Counted from the first letter of the stretch, positions 1 to 8,763 are shown. The stretch is 64,000 bases of DNA from CAMEON01 sp045531965 (GCA_045531965.1 JAZSFA010000164.1:1-64000), one strand, 5' to 3'. Program-made: numbers and translations. Notes: generated by a model from the sequence alone, not told the origin.

Positions 1-465
1 ATGCTGGCAGCGGCTTCCAATGCCATCATCATCGGCTTTGCGGTCCGTCCCGACAAGAACGCACTTGACCGTGCGGAGGATCAGGGTGTCGAGATCCGTA
101 CCTACCGTATCATCTACGAATGCATCGAAGAGATCGAAAAGGCAATGAAGGGTATGCTGGATCCCGAATTCAAGGAAGCACTGCTCGGTCATGCAGAGGT
201 CCGTCAGACCATTCACGTTCCGAATGTCGGTACGATTGCCGGTTCCTATATCCTTGACGGTAAGGTCACCCGTCAGTCCAAGATCCGTATCGTCCGTGAC
301 GGTATCGTGATCTTTGAAGATAAGATCGGTTCTCTCCGCCGTTTCAAGGACGACGTCAAAGAAGTTGCTACCGGCTACGAGTGCGGTGTCGGTCTGGAAC
401 GCTTCAACGATATCAAGGTTGGCGACGTACTGGAAGCCTTCGTAATGGAGGAAATTCCTCAATGA
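1..465 (+). CDS. infB: Translation initiation factor IF-2, C-terminal part (5' end outside window)
   Basis: IF-2 is the GTPase that brings initiator tRNA to the 30S subunit. Only the last 154 residues lie in the window. They match the IF-2 C-terminal half: the domain III segment around AASNAIIIGFAVRP, followed by the C2 beta-barrel (VRQTIHVPNVGTIAGSYILDG, RIVRDGIVIFEDKI, SLRRFKDDVKEV, GYECGVGLERFNDIKVGD), which binds the fMet-tRNA acceptor end. The in-frame ATG at position 1 is almost certainly internal, because the GTPase domain must lie upstream. In most Firmicutes rbfA follows infB; here a sirtuin gene starts 29 bp downstream on the same strand, so the usual order is broken. Confidence 0.96.
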   Translation: MLAAASNAIIIGFAVRPDKNALDRAEDQGVEIRTYRIIYECIEEIEKAMKGMLDPEFKEALLGHAEVRQTIHVPNVGTIAGSYILDGKVTRQSKIRIVRDGIVIFEDKIGSLRRFKDDVKEVATGYECGVGLERFNDIKVGDVLEAFVMEEIPQ

Positions 466-494
466 TCGGTTGAGCGAAACCGCCCTCTGAAAGT

Positions 495-1307
495 ATGATG
501 ACATTCATTGAAAAACCATCTTCATCCGTATACGATCTGCTGGAGCGCATTAAGGAATCCCGTCACATCGTCTTTTTTGGCGGTGCGGGTGTATCCACCG
601 AAAGCGGGATTCCCGATTTCCGCAGCACTGACGGACTCTATCATCAAATCTATGATGACCCCCCCGAAACCATCCTCAGCCGTAGTTATTTTGACAAAAA
701 AACCGAAGCGTTTTTCCGTTTTTACCGCGAGAAAATGCTCTTTGACGAAACCTTGATTCAGCCCAACATGGCGCATCGCTTTTTGGCTGAGCTGGAACGT
801 CATAAGCAGTCTCAGGGCGGGTCTGTCACCGTAGTCACTCAAAACATTGACGGACTCCACACCCAAGCAGGCTCTCTCTCGGTATGCGAGCTTCACGGCT
901 CTATTCACCGCAATTTCTGCATGAACTGCCATGCGTCCTATCCCCTGTCCTTTATTCGGGACAGCGTCGGCGTGCCCCACTGTCCCGCATGCGGCGGTAT
1001 CGTTAAACCCGACGTTGTGTTGTATGAGGAGCCTCTGGACGAGGATGTATTTGAACTGGCATCTGCCGCTATATACGGCGCTGATTTGCTCATTGTGGGA
1101 GGAACGTCCATGAAGGTATATCCTGCCGCAGGTATGATTCGCTATTTCAACGGTGGACGACAAAGGATTGCCGTCATTAACCGAGATGATCTCTTCATTG
1201 ATCAAATGGCAGGAATCGTGATTCACAGCCCCATCGGCTCGGTTTTCTCTACGCTGTATCATGCGTATTTTGACGATGACGAAGAAGATGACGACGACAT
1301 GTTTTAA
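495..1307 (+). CDS. cobB: Sir2-family NAD-dependent protein deacylase (sirtuin)
   Basis: Removes acetyl or acyl groups from protein lysines while consuming NAD+. Visible motifs: NAD-binding GAGVSTESGIPDFRS (about residues 30-44), TQNIDGLH (115-122), catalytic His134 in LHGS, a zinc site from Cys142, Cys145, Cys163 and Cys166, then KPDVVLYEE (171-179) and VGGTSMKVYPA (201-211). The length of 270 aa is normal for a bacterial sirtuin. The C-terminus is an unusual acidic tail (DDDEEDDDDMF). The first ATG has no strong Shine-Dalgarno sequence, and an adjacent ATG at 498 is equally possible. It may be co-transcribed with infB. Family assignment is firm; acyl preference cannot be read. Confidence 0.95.
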   Translation: MMTFIEKPSSSVYDLLERIKESRHIVFFGGAGVSTESGIPDFRSTDGLYHQIYDDPPETILSRSYFDKKTEAFFRFYREKMLFDETLIQPNMAHRFLAELERHKQSQGGSVTVVTQNIDGLHTQAGSLSVCELHGSIHRNFCMNCHASYPLSFIRDSVGVPHCPACGGIVKPDVVLYEEPLDEDVFELASAAIYGADLLIVGGTSMKVYPAAGMIRYFNGGRQRIAVINRDDLFIDQMAGIVIHSPIGSVFSTLYHAYFDDDEEDDDDMF

Positions 1308-1375
1308 TGATTTAAACTGCGAAAGCTGATATAGCCCCCCATTTTCAACCAAATTAAAAGAAGGAGTGATGAAAA

Positions 1376-1801
1376 TTGGCGATTACCTATGAAAAATCTT
1401 GCGGAGCATTGGTCTTCCGCCAAGACCCCAAGACTGGTCGTATGTACATACTCATGATCCGCCACAAGCACGGTGGTCATCGCTCTTTCCCTAAGGGACA
1501 CGTGGAGGCGGGAGAAACCGAACATCAAACTGCCATCCGCGAAGTAGAGGAGGAGACGGCTGTACGTATCCGTATCACATCCGATTTTTCGGAAAAAGTC
1601 CACTATAGTCCTATGCCCGGTGTACGCAAGGAAGTCGTCTATTTTCTTGCGCTGACCGACCAGAAGCGTACGCATCCCCGCGATGGCGAGATTGCTGACG
1701 TGGATTGGGTTCCCGTGGAAAACGCGGAACATTCCCTGACACACGAGAACGACAAGATCGTATTCCGTGCTGCCATGAAAAAGTTGGAAGAATTTCTCTG
1801 A
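1376..1801 (+). CDS. Nudix (MutT-type) hydrolase
   Basis: A 141-aa Nudix hydrolase. The box reads GHVEAGETEHQTAIREVEEET, fitting GX5EX7REUXEE with Thr in place of the usual Gly. The preceding FPKGHVE resembles the FPKGH form seen in bacterial diadenosine-tetraphosphate hydrolases, which suggests a dinucleoside polyphosphate or capped nucleotide substrate (inference). The start is TTG at 1376, set by a Shine-Dalgarno AAGGAG at 1361-1366 with a 9-nt spacer. The closer ATG at 1369 is in another frame and stops after seven codons. It lies 68 bp after the sirtuin and ends at a strong terminator. Confidence 0.9.
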   Translation: MAITYEKSCGALVFRQDPKTGRMYILMIRHKHGGHRSFPKGHVEAGETEHQTAIREVEEETAVRIRITSDFSEKVHYSPMPGVRKEVVYFLALTDQKRTHPRDGEIADVDWVPVENAEHSLTHENDKIVFRAAMKKLEEFL

Positions 1802-1845
1802 AATAAAAAATCCCGATGATCTGAAAAGATCATCGGGATTTTTTC
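1801..1845. terminator. Bidirectional intrinsic terminator
   Basis: A perfect 12-bp stem TCCCGATGATCT/AGATCATCGGGA (1811-1822, 1827-1838) with a GAAA tetraloop, an A-run on the left and a T-run on the right. It terminates the plus-strand Nudix gene and the converging minus-strand thiN gene; the thiN stop codon overlaps the end of the T-run. Confidence 0.93.
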
Positions 1846-2473
1846 ATGCGTCGCGGGATTCAATGATAAATATGCCGCCTTTTTTCACCGAGATCAGCAC
1901 CACGTTTCCTGTGATCTCATTGGATACCGCATATTGCAGCCGACGCTTCAGCGTCTGATTTTTCAGGGGATACTTTCCGCCCTCTATGGAGACCCCTTTA
2001 ACCGTTTCATCTGCGGCAAGGATGGATATATACTTATAGGCGCTCCTGGCAATCAGCGTCGAGGAGCTTTTTATATAGTGTACACGGTTTTGTCCGTCCG
2101 TCATATACCCGTGGAGATTTCTGGAATACATATCCTCCAGAATCCCTAAGTTGGACAGGCTGTGATCCAGCCGTCCCGAAAGACCGCCGATCAGAATCAT
2201 TTCCTCCGCACCTTCAGCCACCGCAATCTCCACAGCGATCTGCGTGTCGGTCAGATCTTTTTCCGCGGGAACTTCACGGATCTCTTTGACCTCGTCTCGC
2301 GGAACCTGTCCGATAGAATCGAAGTCTCCGATCAGAATATCCACCCGCTCCCCCAGCTTCTTGGCGTTGTGATAGCCAGAATCAGCGGCAATACACAAAT
2401 CCTCCGCTTTTGGATGTTCGGTAATATGGTTTGGGTGAATGATACCACCCGTATAAATAAATGCGCGCTTCAT
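1844..2473 (-). CDS. thiN: Thiamine pyrophosphokinase
   Basis: Transfers pyrophosphate from ATP to thiamine to make TPP. The 209-aa protein shows the family pattern: AADSGYHNAKKLG near residue 30, GDFDSIGQVP near 50, EKDLTDTQIAVE near 70, GGLSGRLDHSLSN near 95, followed by a C-terminal beta domain. The gene is 11 bp downstream of rmuC on the same strand and probably co-transcribed with it. It complements the TPP-riboswitch-controlled thiamine transporter gene thiT at 9661: imported thiamine would be converted to TPP by this enzyme. No thiamine biosynthesis genes occur in the window, which fits salvage. Confidence 0.95.
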   Translation of the reverse strand: MKRAFIYTGGIIHPNHITEHPKAEDLCIAADSGYHNAKKLGERVDILIGDFDSIGQVPRDEVKEIREVPAEKDLTDTQIAVEIAVAEGAEEMILIGGLSGRLDHSLSNLGILEDMYSRNLHGYMTDGQNRVHYIKSSSTLIARSAYKYISILAADETVKGVSIEGGKYPLKNQTLKRRLQYAVSNEITGNVVLISVKKGGIFIIESRDA

Positions 2474-2484
2474 AAAAACTCCTC

Positions 2485-3981
2485 TTACACGTCTTCTTCA
2501 ACAGATGCATCAATCAACGCCTGTGCCTCTGCCGAGGGAAGTTCGGATACAGAGCGCAGTTTACTGTTGATCTTTCGCGTTCGAACACCCACCAAGGTAT
2601 CCAGTTCCTTGCTGGTCTGTTCAATCCGCTCTTGTGCTTTGGCAAGAACCTTGCCGAACGTAGCAAACTCTGTCTTGACGGCGCTCAGCACCTCCCAAAC
2701 TTCCCCGGAGCGCTTTTGGATCGCCAAGGTGCGGAATCCCATCTGCAAGCTGTTGAGCAGTGCCGAGAAAGTGGTGGGTCCTGCTACGCTGATCTGATAT
2801 TGCCGTTGCAACATATCAATCATCCCTCGGCGCACCACCTCGGCATATAATCCCTCAGAAGGAAGGAACATAATACCAAATGCCGTGGTATTGGGGGGAT
2901 CAATGTATTTGTCCCTAATATCTTTGGCGAAGGATTTGATCCGTTGCTCAAAGACGGTTCCCGCTTCTTTAATCTTCTCGGAATCACCGAGATCATAAGC
3001 ATCCAACAAATGCATATAGGCATCTGCCGGGAATTTGGCATCAATGGGCAAATAGATGGGTGCATCGTCGCCTGGCAGTTTGATCGCATATTCCACCCGA
3101 TTGGCAGAACCGCGCTTGGTAGGAATGTTGACCTCGTATTGCTCAGGTGAGAGCATATCCTCCATGATCGCCCCCAACTGCAGTTCGCCCAAAATCCCAC
3201 GGGTCTTGACACCCGAGATAACCTTCTTCAAATCGCCCACGCTTCCCGCCAAGGTTTGCATTTCGCCAAGACCCTTGTATACCTCGGCAAGCCGTTCATT
3301 GACCATTTTGAAGGATTGGGAGATACGCTCATCCAGCGTCTTTTGCAATTTTTCATCCACCGTGGCGCGCATCTGCTCCAGTTGTTGGGCGTTTTGGTTT
3401 TGCATTTTTTCCATCTGCTGGGTATTCTGACTCTGCATGATCTGCAGTCGTTCCTCCAGAATGCGGCGCAGATCCTCCTGCTCCCGGCGGTTCTGTTCGC
3501 GAAGCTCCTTAAACTGCTTGTCAATTTCTGCGAGCTTGCCGGAAACCGAACCACCAATACTATCCATCTTTTCCGTGAGAATGGCTGTTAATCCCGCCTG
3601 CATATCCGAAAGGCGCTTGTCCTGCATGGTAAAAATCTGATTTTGGGTTCTGATCAGCTCAATCAATCGTTCGTCCTGATGGGCAAACGTTTCCTTTTGA
3701 CTTTCCTTCAGGGTATGTCCCATCCGCTCCATAGCGGTTGTCAAGCTTCCCGACAGTTCAGTGCGGTTAGCGCGGAACTCCGCTTGCATTTCTCCCCGAA
3801 GATCGTTTTTCAAGGAGGACAGCGACACATCCAAATGCTGTTTGACCGCCTCGCTCATGCGGTCAGCCAGCGCTTGGGTATCATCCTTACCATGGCCGCG
3901 CTTGATCAGCACCAGAAGCAATGCGATGATCGCCAGGATACCCAAAAGCGATATGATCATCAGTATTTCAACAAGTTCCAT
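2485..3981 (-). CDS. rmuC: DNA recombination protein RmuC homolog
   Basis: A 498-aa RmuC-family protein, whose relatives limit DNA inversions and carry a PD-(D/E)XK-like nuclease fold. Domains in order: an N-terminal membrane helix (about residues 5-27), a long coiled coil rich in Gln and Glu (about 40-230, including an imperfect QNTQQMEKMQNQNAQQ repeat), then the conserved RmuC domain (KTRGILGELQLGAIMEDML, LPIDAKFPADAYMHLLDAY, PPNTTAFGIMFLPSEGLYAEV). ATG at 3981 was chosen because AAAGGA lies just upstream; a start at 4017 would put 12 extra residues before the helix. thiN follows after 11 bp. Confidence 0.92.
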   Translation of the reverse strand: MELVEILMIISLLGILAIIALLLVLIKRGHGKDDTQALADRMSEAVKQHLDVSLSSLKNDLRGEMQAEFRANRTELSGSLTTAMERMGHTLKESQKETFAHQDERLIELIRTQNQIFTMQDKRLSDMQAGLTAILTEKMDSIGGSVSGKLAEIDKQFKELREQNRREQEDLRRILEERLQIMQSQNTQQMEKMQNQNAQQLEQMRATVDEKLQKTLDERISQSFKMVNERLAEVYKGLGEMQTLAGSVGDLKKVISGVKTRGILGELQLGAIMEDMLSPEQYEVNIPTKRGSANRVEYAIKLPGDDAPIYLPIDAKFPADAYMHLLDAYDLGDSEKIKEAGTVFEQRIKSFAKDIRDKYIDPPNTTAFGIMFLPSEGLYAEVVRRGMIDMLQRQYQISVAGPTTFSALLNSLQMGFRTLAIQKRSGEVWEVLSAVKTEFATFGKVLAKAQERIEQTSKELDTLVGVRTRKINSKLRSVSELPSAEAQALIDASVEEDV

Positions 3982-4019
3982 AGGGATTCCTTTCGTATAA
4001 AGTTTTTTGTGCTGCATAT

Positions 4020-4049
4020 ATTATAATATATTTTCCTCCCTTTTGTCAA
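4020..4049 (-). promoter_or_regulatory. SigA-type promoter for rmuC-thiN
   Basis: Read on the minus strand: TTGACA (4049-4044), an 18-bp spacer, TATAAT (4025-4020). It lies about 40 bp upstream of the rmuC ATG. Both hexamers match consensus exactly. Confidence 0.8.
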
Positions 4050-4082
4050 CGGGAGCTGCATAAATAAATGCAGGAGGTGTTC

Positions 4083-4709
4083 ATGAAAAAGATCTGCTGC
4101 TTACTGATGTTGTCGGTTTGTCTGCTGCTGAGCGCTTGCAGTGCGCCCTCAGTCGGCGACCCTTTTGGCTATACCCGATCCCCTTTTACGCTGACCGTCA
4201 AAGGCGAACTTTGTCTTTCGTCGGACAACTTACGTACCGAAGGGACAGTGGGAAAGATCAGACAGGGAAAAATCCTTGATTTTTCTGCCGAGATCGCCTC
4301 ATCGCCTCTGCCCGCAGGCATTGTCGAAGAAGGACTTCCGTCAACATCCCCCGCCTACCGTATTGTCATCACCTATACAGCGCCGGAAGCCTTGGCGGGC
4401 TTATCCATCACCTGCATATACGGCGGTCAGGACACAGCAACCATCGCTACGCTGACACGACCTCTGCCTCACCGAACAGAACCCTTGTCCTATTCACTTC
4501 CCTTTTCATCCGTTCAAGGACTTCTGCTGCCCGCAACGGCATTTTTCCCGGATGGTGACGTGTCAGAGGTTTCTCCTTTCCAAGACCATGGCATCCGAAC
4601 GGTCAAAACAGCCCAAGCGGTCTATACCTTTTCTAAGGACAGCGCCTCACCTACCGCGATAGAAACATCCGTGGGAAGGATACAACTCAAACTGAGGGTA
4701 GAAGCGTAA
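4083..4709 (+). CDS. Small secreted lipoprotein of unknown function
   Basis: A 208-aa protein with a classic lipoprotein signal: basic start MKKICC, a hydrophobic core and lipobox LLSAC with Cys19 as the lipidated residue. The mature part is a mixed beta-rich sequence with no motif I recognise. ATG 4083 is preceded by AGGAGG at 4072-4077. It stands alone between rmuC (divergent) and a convergent oxidoreductase gene, with a hairpin just after its stop. The architecture resembles small Clostridia lipoproteins of unknown role; no function is assigned. Confidence 0.8.
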   Translation: MKKICCLLMLSVCLLLSACSAPSVGDPFGYTRSPFTLTVKGELCLSSDNLRTEGTVGKIRQGKILDFSAEIASSPLPAGIVEEGLPSTSPAYRIVITYTAPEALAGLSITCIYGGQDTATIATLTRPLPHRTEPLSYSLPFSSVQGLLLPATAFFPDGDVSEVSPFQDHGIRTVKTAQAVYTFSKDSASPTAIETSVGRIQLKLRVEA

Positions 4710-4725
4710 TCTGCACAATGTATAG

Positions 4726-4763
4726 AAAAAGGGAGACGGCGTTTGATCGCTTGCTCCCTTTTC
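4726..4763. terminator. Probable intrinsic terminator between convergent genes
   Basis: AAAAAGGGAG (4726-4734) pairs with CTCCCTTTT (4754-4762) around an 18-nt loop, with A- and T-rich flanks on the two sides. It lies between the lipoprotein stop and the oppositely oriented oxidoreductase stop. Confidence 0.65.
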
Positions 4764-4775
4764 TTTATGGAAAAA

Positions 4776-5834
4776 TCAGAATTTCAGATCCACGTCCACG
4801 GGCATACCCGTTCTGTCAGACTCAAAGGCTGCCTCCATGATGAGCATGTCAACCATCATCTGATGGTGGGTCACGATCTGCTCACACTCACCGTCAATGG
4901 CGCGTACCCAGTTGCGGTAGTAGTCGTGAACGTCGGCGGCAGGCTGGGGAATCTCCTTGGAATCCAGGGACTTTTCGTCTCTGGGTGCCATGGTCTTAGT
5001 GATACCTGCGGCAGTGACCACGGGAACCACTTCCTTTTCGTTATAATTGTGACACCAAACCACCTTGCAGGGCTGACACCAATCGGGAATGATAGCAGAA
5101 CCATCGCGACCGGTCATGTAGAAACGCGTAAGACCGATAAAGTTAGACGTCCCCACCTCTACGTGGGCAGTCAGATCATCTTCAAAATACATCTCCAGCT
5201 TGAATCCGTCATCCACCAGTTCATTGGTAATGTGATCGCACTTGCACCAGATCTTCTTGAGACGCTTGTCGTTGACAATACCCATAATTTGGTCAATCAA
5301 GTGAATACCCCAGTCCAAGATCATACCGCCGCCTTGCTCGGGAAGCTGACGCCAGTCACCGGGGATGCCGCGAGAGCCATGGACACGGGACTCAATATGA
5401 TGGATCGGTCCCAACTCTCCACTCTTATAAACGTCACGCATGACCAAAAATTCTCCGTCCCAGCGGCGGTTCTGATGCACGGTAAACAAACGGTTATACT
5501 TTTTGGAAGCGTCGATCATCTCTTGAAGATCAGCAGAAGAAAGGGTCACAGGCTTTTCGCAAATGACGTGCTTTCCCGCTGCCATAGCCTTCAACGCCAA
5601 GGGCTTGTGCATATCGTTAGGAACGGCAATGGTGACAAAATCCACGGAAGCGTCATCCAGCAGCTCCTCAAGGGAGGCATAGGCGTGGATACCGCGAGAT
5701 TCTGCCAACGCGCACTGAGACGGCTTGATATCGTATATACCCTTCAAGTTGACGACGTCGCTGTTGCGGAGGAACTCCCCGTGCCAGCCGCCCATACCGC
5801 CATAACCGATAATTGCTGCATTTTTCTTTGCCAT
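4776..5834 (-). CDS. Gfo/Idh/MocA-family NAD(P)-dependent oxidoreductase
   Basis: A 352-aa sugar or polyol dehydrogenase-type protein. The N-terminal Rossmann fold shows GYGGMGGWH (10-18). The family EKP motif occurs in CEKPVT (92-97), where the lysine takes part in catalysis. The C-terminal alpha/beta domain contains GGMILDWGIHLIDQI, matching the family DxxxHxxD-type active-site helix. The ATG at 5834 is preceded by GAAAGGA; longer in-frame extension upstream lacks a ribosome site. A consensus promoter lies about 110 bp upstream. It is monocistronic here, so the substrate cannot be inferred from neighbours. Confidence 0.9.
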   Translation of the reverse strand: MAKKNAAIIGYGGMGGWHGEFLRNSDVVNLKGIYDIKPSQCALAESRGIHAYASLEELLDDASVDFVTIAVPNDMHKPLALKAMAAGKHVICEKPVTLSSADLQEMIDASKKYNRLFTVHQNRRWDGEFLVMRDVYKSGELGPIHHIESRVHGSRGIPGDWRQLPEQGGGMILDWGIHLIDQIMGIVNDKRLKKIWCKCDHITNELVDDGFKLEMYFEDDLTAHVEVGTSNFIGLTRFYMTGRDGSAIIPDWCQPCKVVWCHNYNEKEVVPVVTAAGITKTMAPRDEKSLDSKEIPQPAADVHDYYRNWVRAIDGECEQIVTHHQMMVDMLIMEAAFESDRTGMPVDVDLKF

Positions 5835-5941
5835 ATGTAGTATCCTTTCTCCTGACCGCCGTAAGCGACGGTTTTTTGGTTCGTGTAAAGCGAACGGCCC
5901 GTCCATCATCAAGATCATGTCATTCGGGCAGAATCAAACAT

Positions 5942-5970
5942 ATTATACTGCACATCCGATGAAATTGCAA
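5942..5970 (-). promoter_or_regulatory. SigA-type promoter for the Gfo/Idh/MocA gene
   Basis: On the minus strand: TTGCAA (5970-5965), a 17-bp spacer, TATAAT (5947-5942). The resulting 5' UTR is about 100 nt. Confidence 0.75.
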
Positions 5971-6020
5971 GGCTTTTTGGCGAAAAATCCAATTTTTTCT
6001 ATGGCTCCTCCTCCTTTTCC

Positions 6021-6049
6021 TTGCGGATTTGAGATAAACGTGGTATAAT
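6021..6049 (+). promoter_or_regulatory. SigA-type promoter for the ECF sigma operon
   Basis: TTGCGG, a 17-bp spacer, then TATAAT at 6044-6049. The 5835-6163 gap (about 330 bp) holds this promoter, the divergent oxidoreductase promoter and an approximately 110-nt leader; I see no other gene there. No second, ECF-type promoter is obvious, so autoregulation by the sigma factor is not supported by what I can see. Confidence 0.65.
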
Positions 6050-6163
6050 AAACACCGTATAGCCCGTCATTTTTAAAAATCATGACTTTTCAGAGACATA
6101 TTCGGAAGGTTTTCTCGTCTTGATAAGTGAAAGGGTCAAACGCCACAAAGAAAGGAGCCTGTC

Positions 6164-6706
6164 ATGCAAGACAACGATATCATTGAGCTGTATTTTTCGC
6201 GTGACGAAGCGGCCATCGGTGAGACGGATAAAAAATATGGCGCTTATTGCCATAGTATCGCACAAAATATACTGAACAGTCCACCCGACGCAGAGGAATG
6301 TGTCAACGACACTTATTTGAAAGCCTGGCATTCCATCCCTCCCCAAAGACCTCGTACGCTCAAAACCTTTTTAGGATGTATTGTCCGACGGTTGGCTTTG
6401 GATCGTTATCGCAGTTGGCACACCGCCAAGCGGGACAGAAATTTGGAGGTAGCCTTTGATGAGCTGTCGGAATGTGTTCCCATGAGGGATGAGGACACGC
6501 CCATTTTGCGAGAGCTTTTGAATGAATTTTTGACAAGCCTTGAACCCAGGGATCGCGTCACCTTTATGCGCCGCTACTGGTACGCCATGCCCTCCGCACA
6601 AATCGCCAAGCTGGAAAAGGTGTCGGTGAACGCGGTAACGGTGCGGCTTTATAAAACACGCAACAAATTAAGGGATTTTCTCACAGAAAGGGGGTACCAT
6701 GTATGA
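6164..6706 (+). CDS. ECF-type RNA polymerase sigma factor
   Basis: A 180-aa sigma-70 family factor with regions 2 and 4 only. Region 2 (about residues 20-95) includes DAEECVNDTYLKAWHSIPP and the FLGCIVRRLALDRYR helix that binds the -10 element. Region 4 (about 115-175) carries the helix-turn-helix MPSAQIAKLEKVSVNAVTVRLYKTRNKLRDFL. AAAGGAG lies upstream of the ATG. Its stop overlaps the start of the next gene (ATGA), a sign of translational coupling with its likely membrane regulator. Target promoters and stimulus are unknown. Confidence 0.92.
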   Translation: MQDNDIIELYFSRDEAAIGETDKKYGAYCHSIAQNILNSPPDAEECVNDTYLKAWHSIPPQRPRTLKTFLGCIVRRLALDRYRSWHTAKRDRNLEVAFDELSECVPMRDEDTPILRELLNEFLTSLEPRDRVTFMRRYWYAMPSAQIAKLEKVSVNAVTVRLYKTRNKLRDFLTERGYHV

Positions 6707-8598
6707 AGGGCGATCTGGTATTTGAAATCCTTGGTAGTGTAGATGCCGCGTTTATTCTGGAAGCCGCACCCGATAACACGAGTGCGCCTATAGGCGTACC
6801 GTCCGACGAGCCCCTTGCAAAGTCTCCCAAGGATCGCCGTCCTCTCAGCGGTTGGGTGACTGCCGCCGTCTGCGCCATTGTGGCTATGGGTGTGTATCTC
6901 GGTGCCATGTGGCTGGGACAAGGCCAGTGGCAGCCGCCTGCCTCCACGGGGGAAGGGACAGCCAAGACGGATGTGACCGACCCGGATGAGACCGCAGATG
7001 AAACTGTGGCTGAGACCACACCTCCCGATGACGGACTTGCCGATCCCTTGCCTACCTTTGCCAACAAGCATTATGTGGTGGAGGAGATCGACGGACAGCT
7101 TTACCTCAATTTCTATGAGTCAAAAGGAACTTACGGCGGTATGATCGAGCCTTCGGTGAAATTTGACGATGCCGAGGATATGTTCTTGTCTCTTTACTAT
7201 GGAGATTTGGACGAGGAACAGATGAAATGGCTTTCCAGCTTCAGGAAAACCGTCAACGGCTACAAGACCATAGATCTTACCCGCTTGGCAACGCCTGTCC
7301 TGGAGGAGGGCGGAAGCGTTCAAGAGGCGCTCTACTACAGCGACTATTATGGATATTACTATTATATTCCCTCCATCTCCCAAAACGTCTATATGACCGT
7401 TCACGATAACGACAGAAAAGAAGGTTGGGCAGCCAAAATGGTTGCCGATCAGGAAAAGGATGCCGCGCATAGAACCGAGACCACCATTGACGGTATGTCT
7501 GCCGTGGTGGTTACCAAAAGCGACGAGCGGAACGTTTACGTTTCTTTCGTTGATGAAGCGACAGGCACTGAGATTTACGCAAAGCTTGAATTCATGTTAG
7601 ATCCCGTGCATTCAAGCTTCGAAAATTACGTATCGGATACCGTCCCGTGGCGAGTGAATATCATTGGTTGTCATGGGAAGTGGGAATACCGAGTGAATGT
7701 GAATGTTACGCTCTCCCCAACCGCCTACAAGGACACCTTTGAGATCACCAAGGATTTTCTGCTCTCCTTTAAGATCGAGCCCTTTGATACCCCCCGTGTA
7801 GAGCCCGCTGCCATCATTGAAAAGCAGGATCATGAGATCACCAAGGAGGACGGTGCCTGGTATCTGACCTTCCCCGAATGGGACGGCACATTTCCCCTTC
7901 CCATAGAAGGACTCTCCATCGCTATGCCTTCCTTTGAAAACGCCCGTGCCATGCGGGAGATACTCATGGGGGGTAAGCTGTCCCTTTACAATCAGCTCGC
8001 CTTTAAGCTGAACGCCGATGAAAACGGCCGCGTGCGTATCCCCGATCTTGATCAACTGTTGGTTCATTCGTTCCCGAAAAGCAATGTGATGAAACCCAGC
8101 CTATGGATCGACGGTAACGGTTATTATGAGGGACGGATCAGTTATTCCGATTGCTTAGGAGGGCACTATGCGAGCTTTGGCGTCATGTCCGAATACTCAT
8201 GGCAAAAAAAGCTGAAAGCACGAACGATTCCCGTGGAAGATGGGAGTACCCTTCTGTCGACAACAGAGGTGGACGGCACCTATGACGGACTGCCCTGCAC
8301 CTTCTACGTATGCACCGCGCAAAATGAGTACGAGGAATACACCTACGTTTTTTGCCATATACCCCCGTCCGAGGCGACGGGAGGGCAGGAATACTTCTTT
8401 ACGCATTACGAGTTTTTGGAGTTCTACCTTGAGGAAAGCAATCATATCCTTACCGAAGATATTGAATCCCTTTATGCGATTGATATCAGCGTCTTTGGTT
8501 CACGGAACGGGCAGTATTATCTGTTTACTTTGTCCGAGCTGAAGGATGCTACCGCCGACACGCTGAAGGATTTTTCGGTGTCTCCTCTTCTTCCTTAA
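6703..8598 (+). CDS. Probable membrane anti-sigma factor with duplicated extracytoplasmic domain
   Basis: A 631-aa protein overlapping the sigma gene by 4 nt. Residues 1-49 are a short cytoplasmic segment (FEILGSVDAAFILEAAP) that could hold the sigma factor. One TM helix spans about 50-71. A Thr/Asp/Glu-rich spacer runs to about 120, followed by two related outer domains: 123-365 starting HYVVEEIDGQLYLNFYE and 376-600 starting DHEITKEDGAWYLTFPE. The two openings align well, so the sensor region looks internally duplicated. The anti-sigma role is inferred from gene coupling and topology, not from a recognised zinc anti-sigma motif. A strong terminator follows. Confidence 0.75.
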   Translation: MKGDLVFEILGSVDAAFILEAAPDNTSAPIGVPSDEPLAKSPKDRRPLSGWVTAAVCAIVAMGVYLGAMWLGQGQWQPPASTGEGTAKTDVTDPDETADETVAETTPPDDGLADPLPTFANKHYVVEEIDGQLYLNFYESKGTYGGMIEPSVKFDDAEDMFLSLYYGDLDEEQMKWLSSFRKTVNGYKTIDLTRLATPVLEEGGSVQEALYYSDYYGYYYYIPSISQNVYMTVHDNDRKEGWAAKMVADQEKDAAHRTETTIDGMSAVVVTKSDERNVYVSFVDEATGTEIYAKLEFMLDPVHSSFENYVSDTVPWRVNIIGCHGKWEYRVNVNVTLSPTAYKDTFEITKDFLLSFKIEPFDTPRVEPAAIIEKQDHEITKEDGAWYLTFPEWDGTFPLPIEGLSIAMPSFENARAMREILMGGKLSLYNQLAFKLNADENGRVRIPDLDQLLVHSFPKSNVMKPSLWIDGNGYYEGRISYSDCLGGHYASFGVMSEYSWQKKLKARTIPVEDGSTLLSTTEVDGTYDGLPCTFYVCTAQNEYEEYTYVFCHIPPSEATGGQEYFFTHYEFLEFYLEESNHILTEDIESLYAIDISVFGSRNGQYYLFTLSELKDATADTLKDFSVSPLLP

Positions 8599-8604
8599 AA
8601 TACC

Positions 8605-8636
8605 ATCCCCCACGATTTTTCGCGGGGGATTTTTTG
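8605..8636 (+). terminator. Intrinsic terminator of the sigma/anti-sigma operon
   Basis: ATCCCCC (8605-8611) pairs with GGGGGAT (8624-8630), with a CG/CG extension around a T-rich loop, followed by a T-run from 8630. Confidence 0.88.
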
Positions 8637-8671
8637 CTTTTGGGCATAACTACGAAAATACGTAAAACCCG

Positions 8672-8700
8672 TTGACTTTTTGCCCGAAATCGTGTATAAT
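8672..8700 (+). promoter_or_regulatory. SigA-type promoter for the DUF1292 gene
   Basis: TTGACT (8672-8677), a 17-bp spacer, TATAAT (8695-8700). This places transcription start near 8707, about 57 nt before the chosen ATG, and rules out the in-frame upstream start at 8680. Confidence 0.82.
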
Positions 8701-8763
8701 AATAAAACAGCAGATACACGAGGCGCAAGCCCCAAAAATACGATAGAAAGGAAATTGATTTCC

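Noticed and set aside
1369..1392. Seven-codon reading frame from ATG 1369 overlapping the Nudix start
   Set aside because: The ATG is only 2 nt from the Shine-Dalgarno, and the frame is too short to judge; the TTG at 1376 fits the spacing and the Nudix frame.
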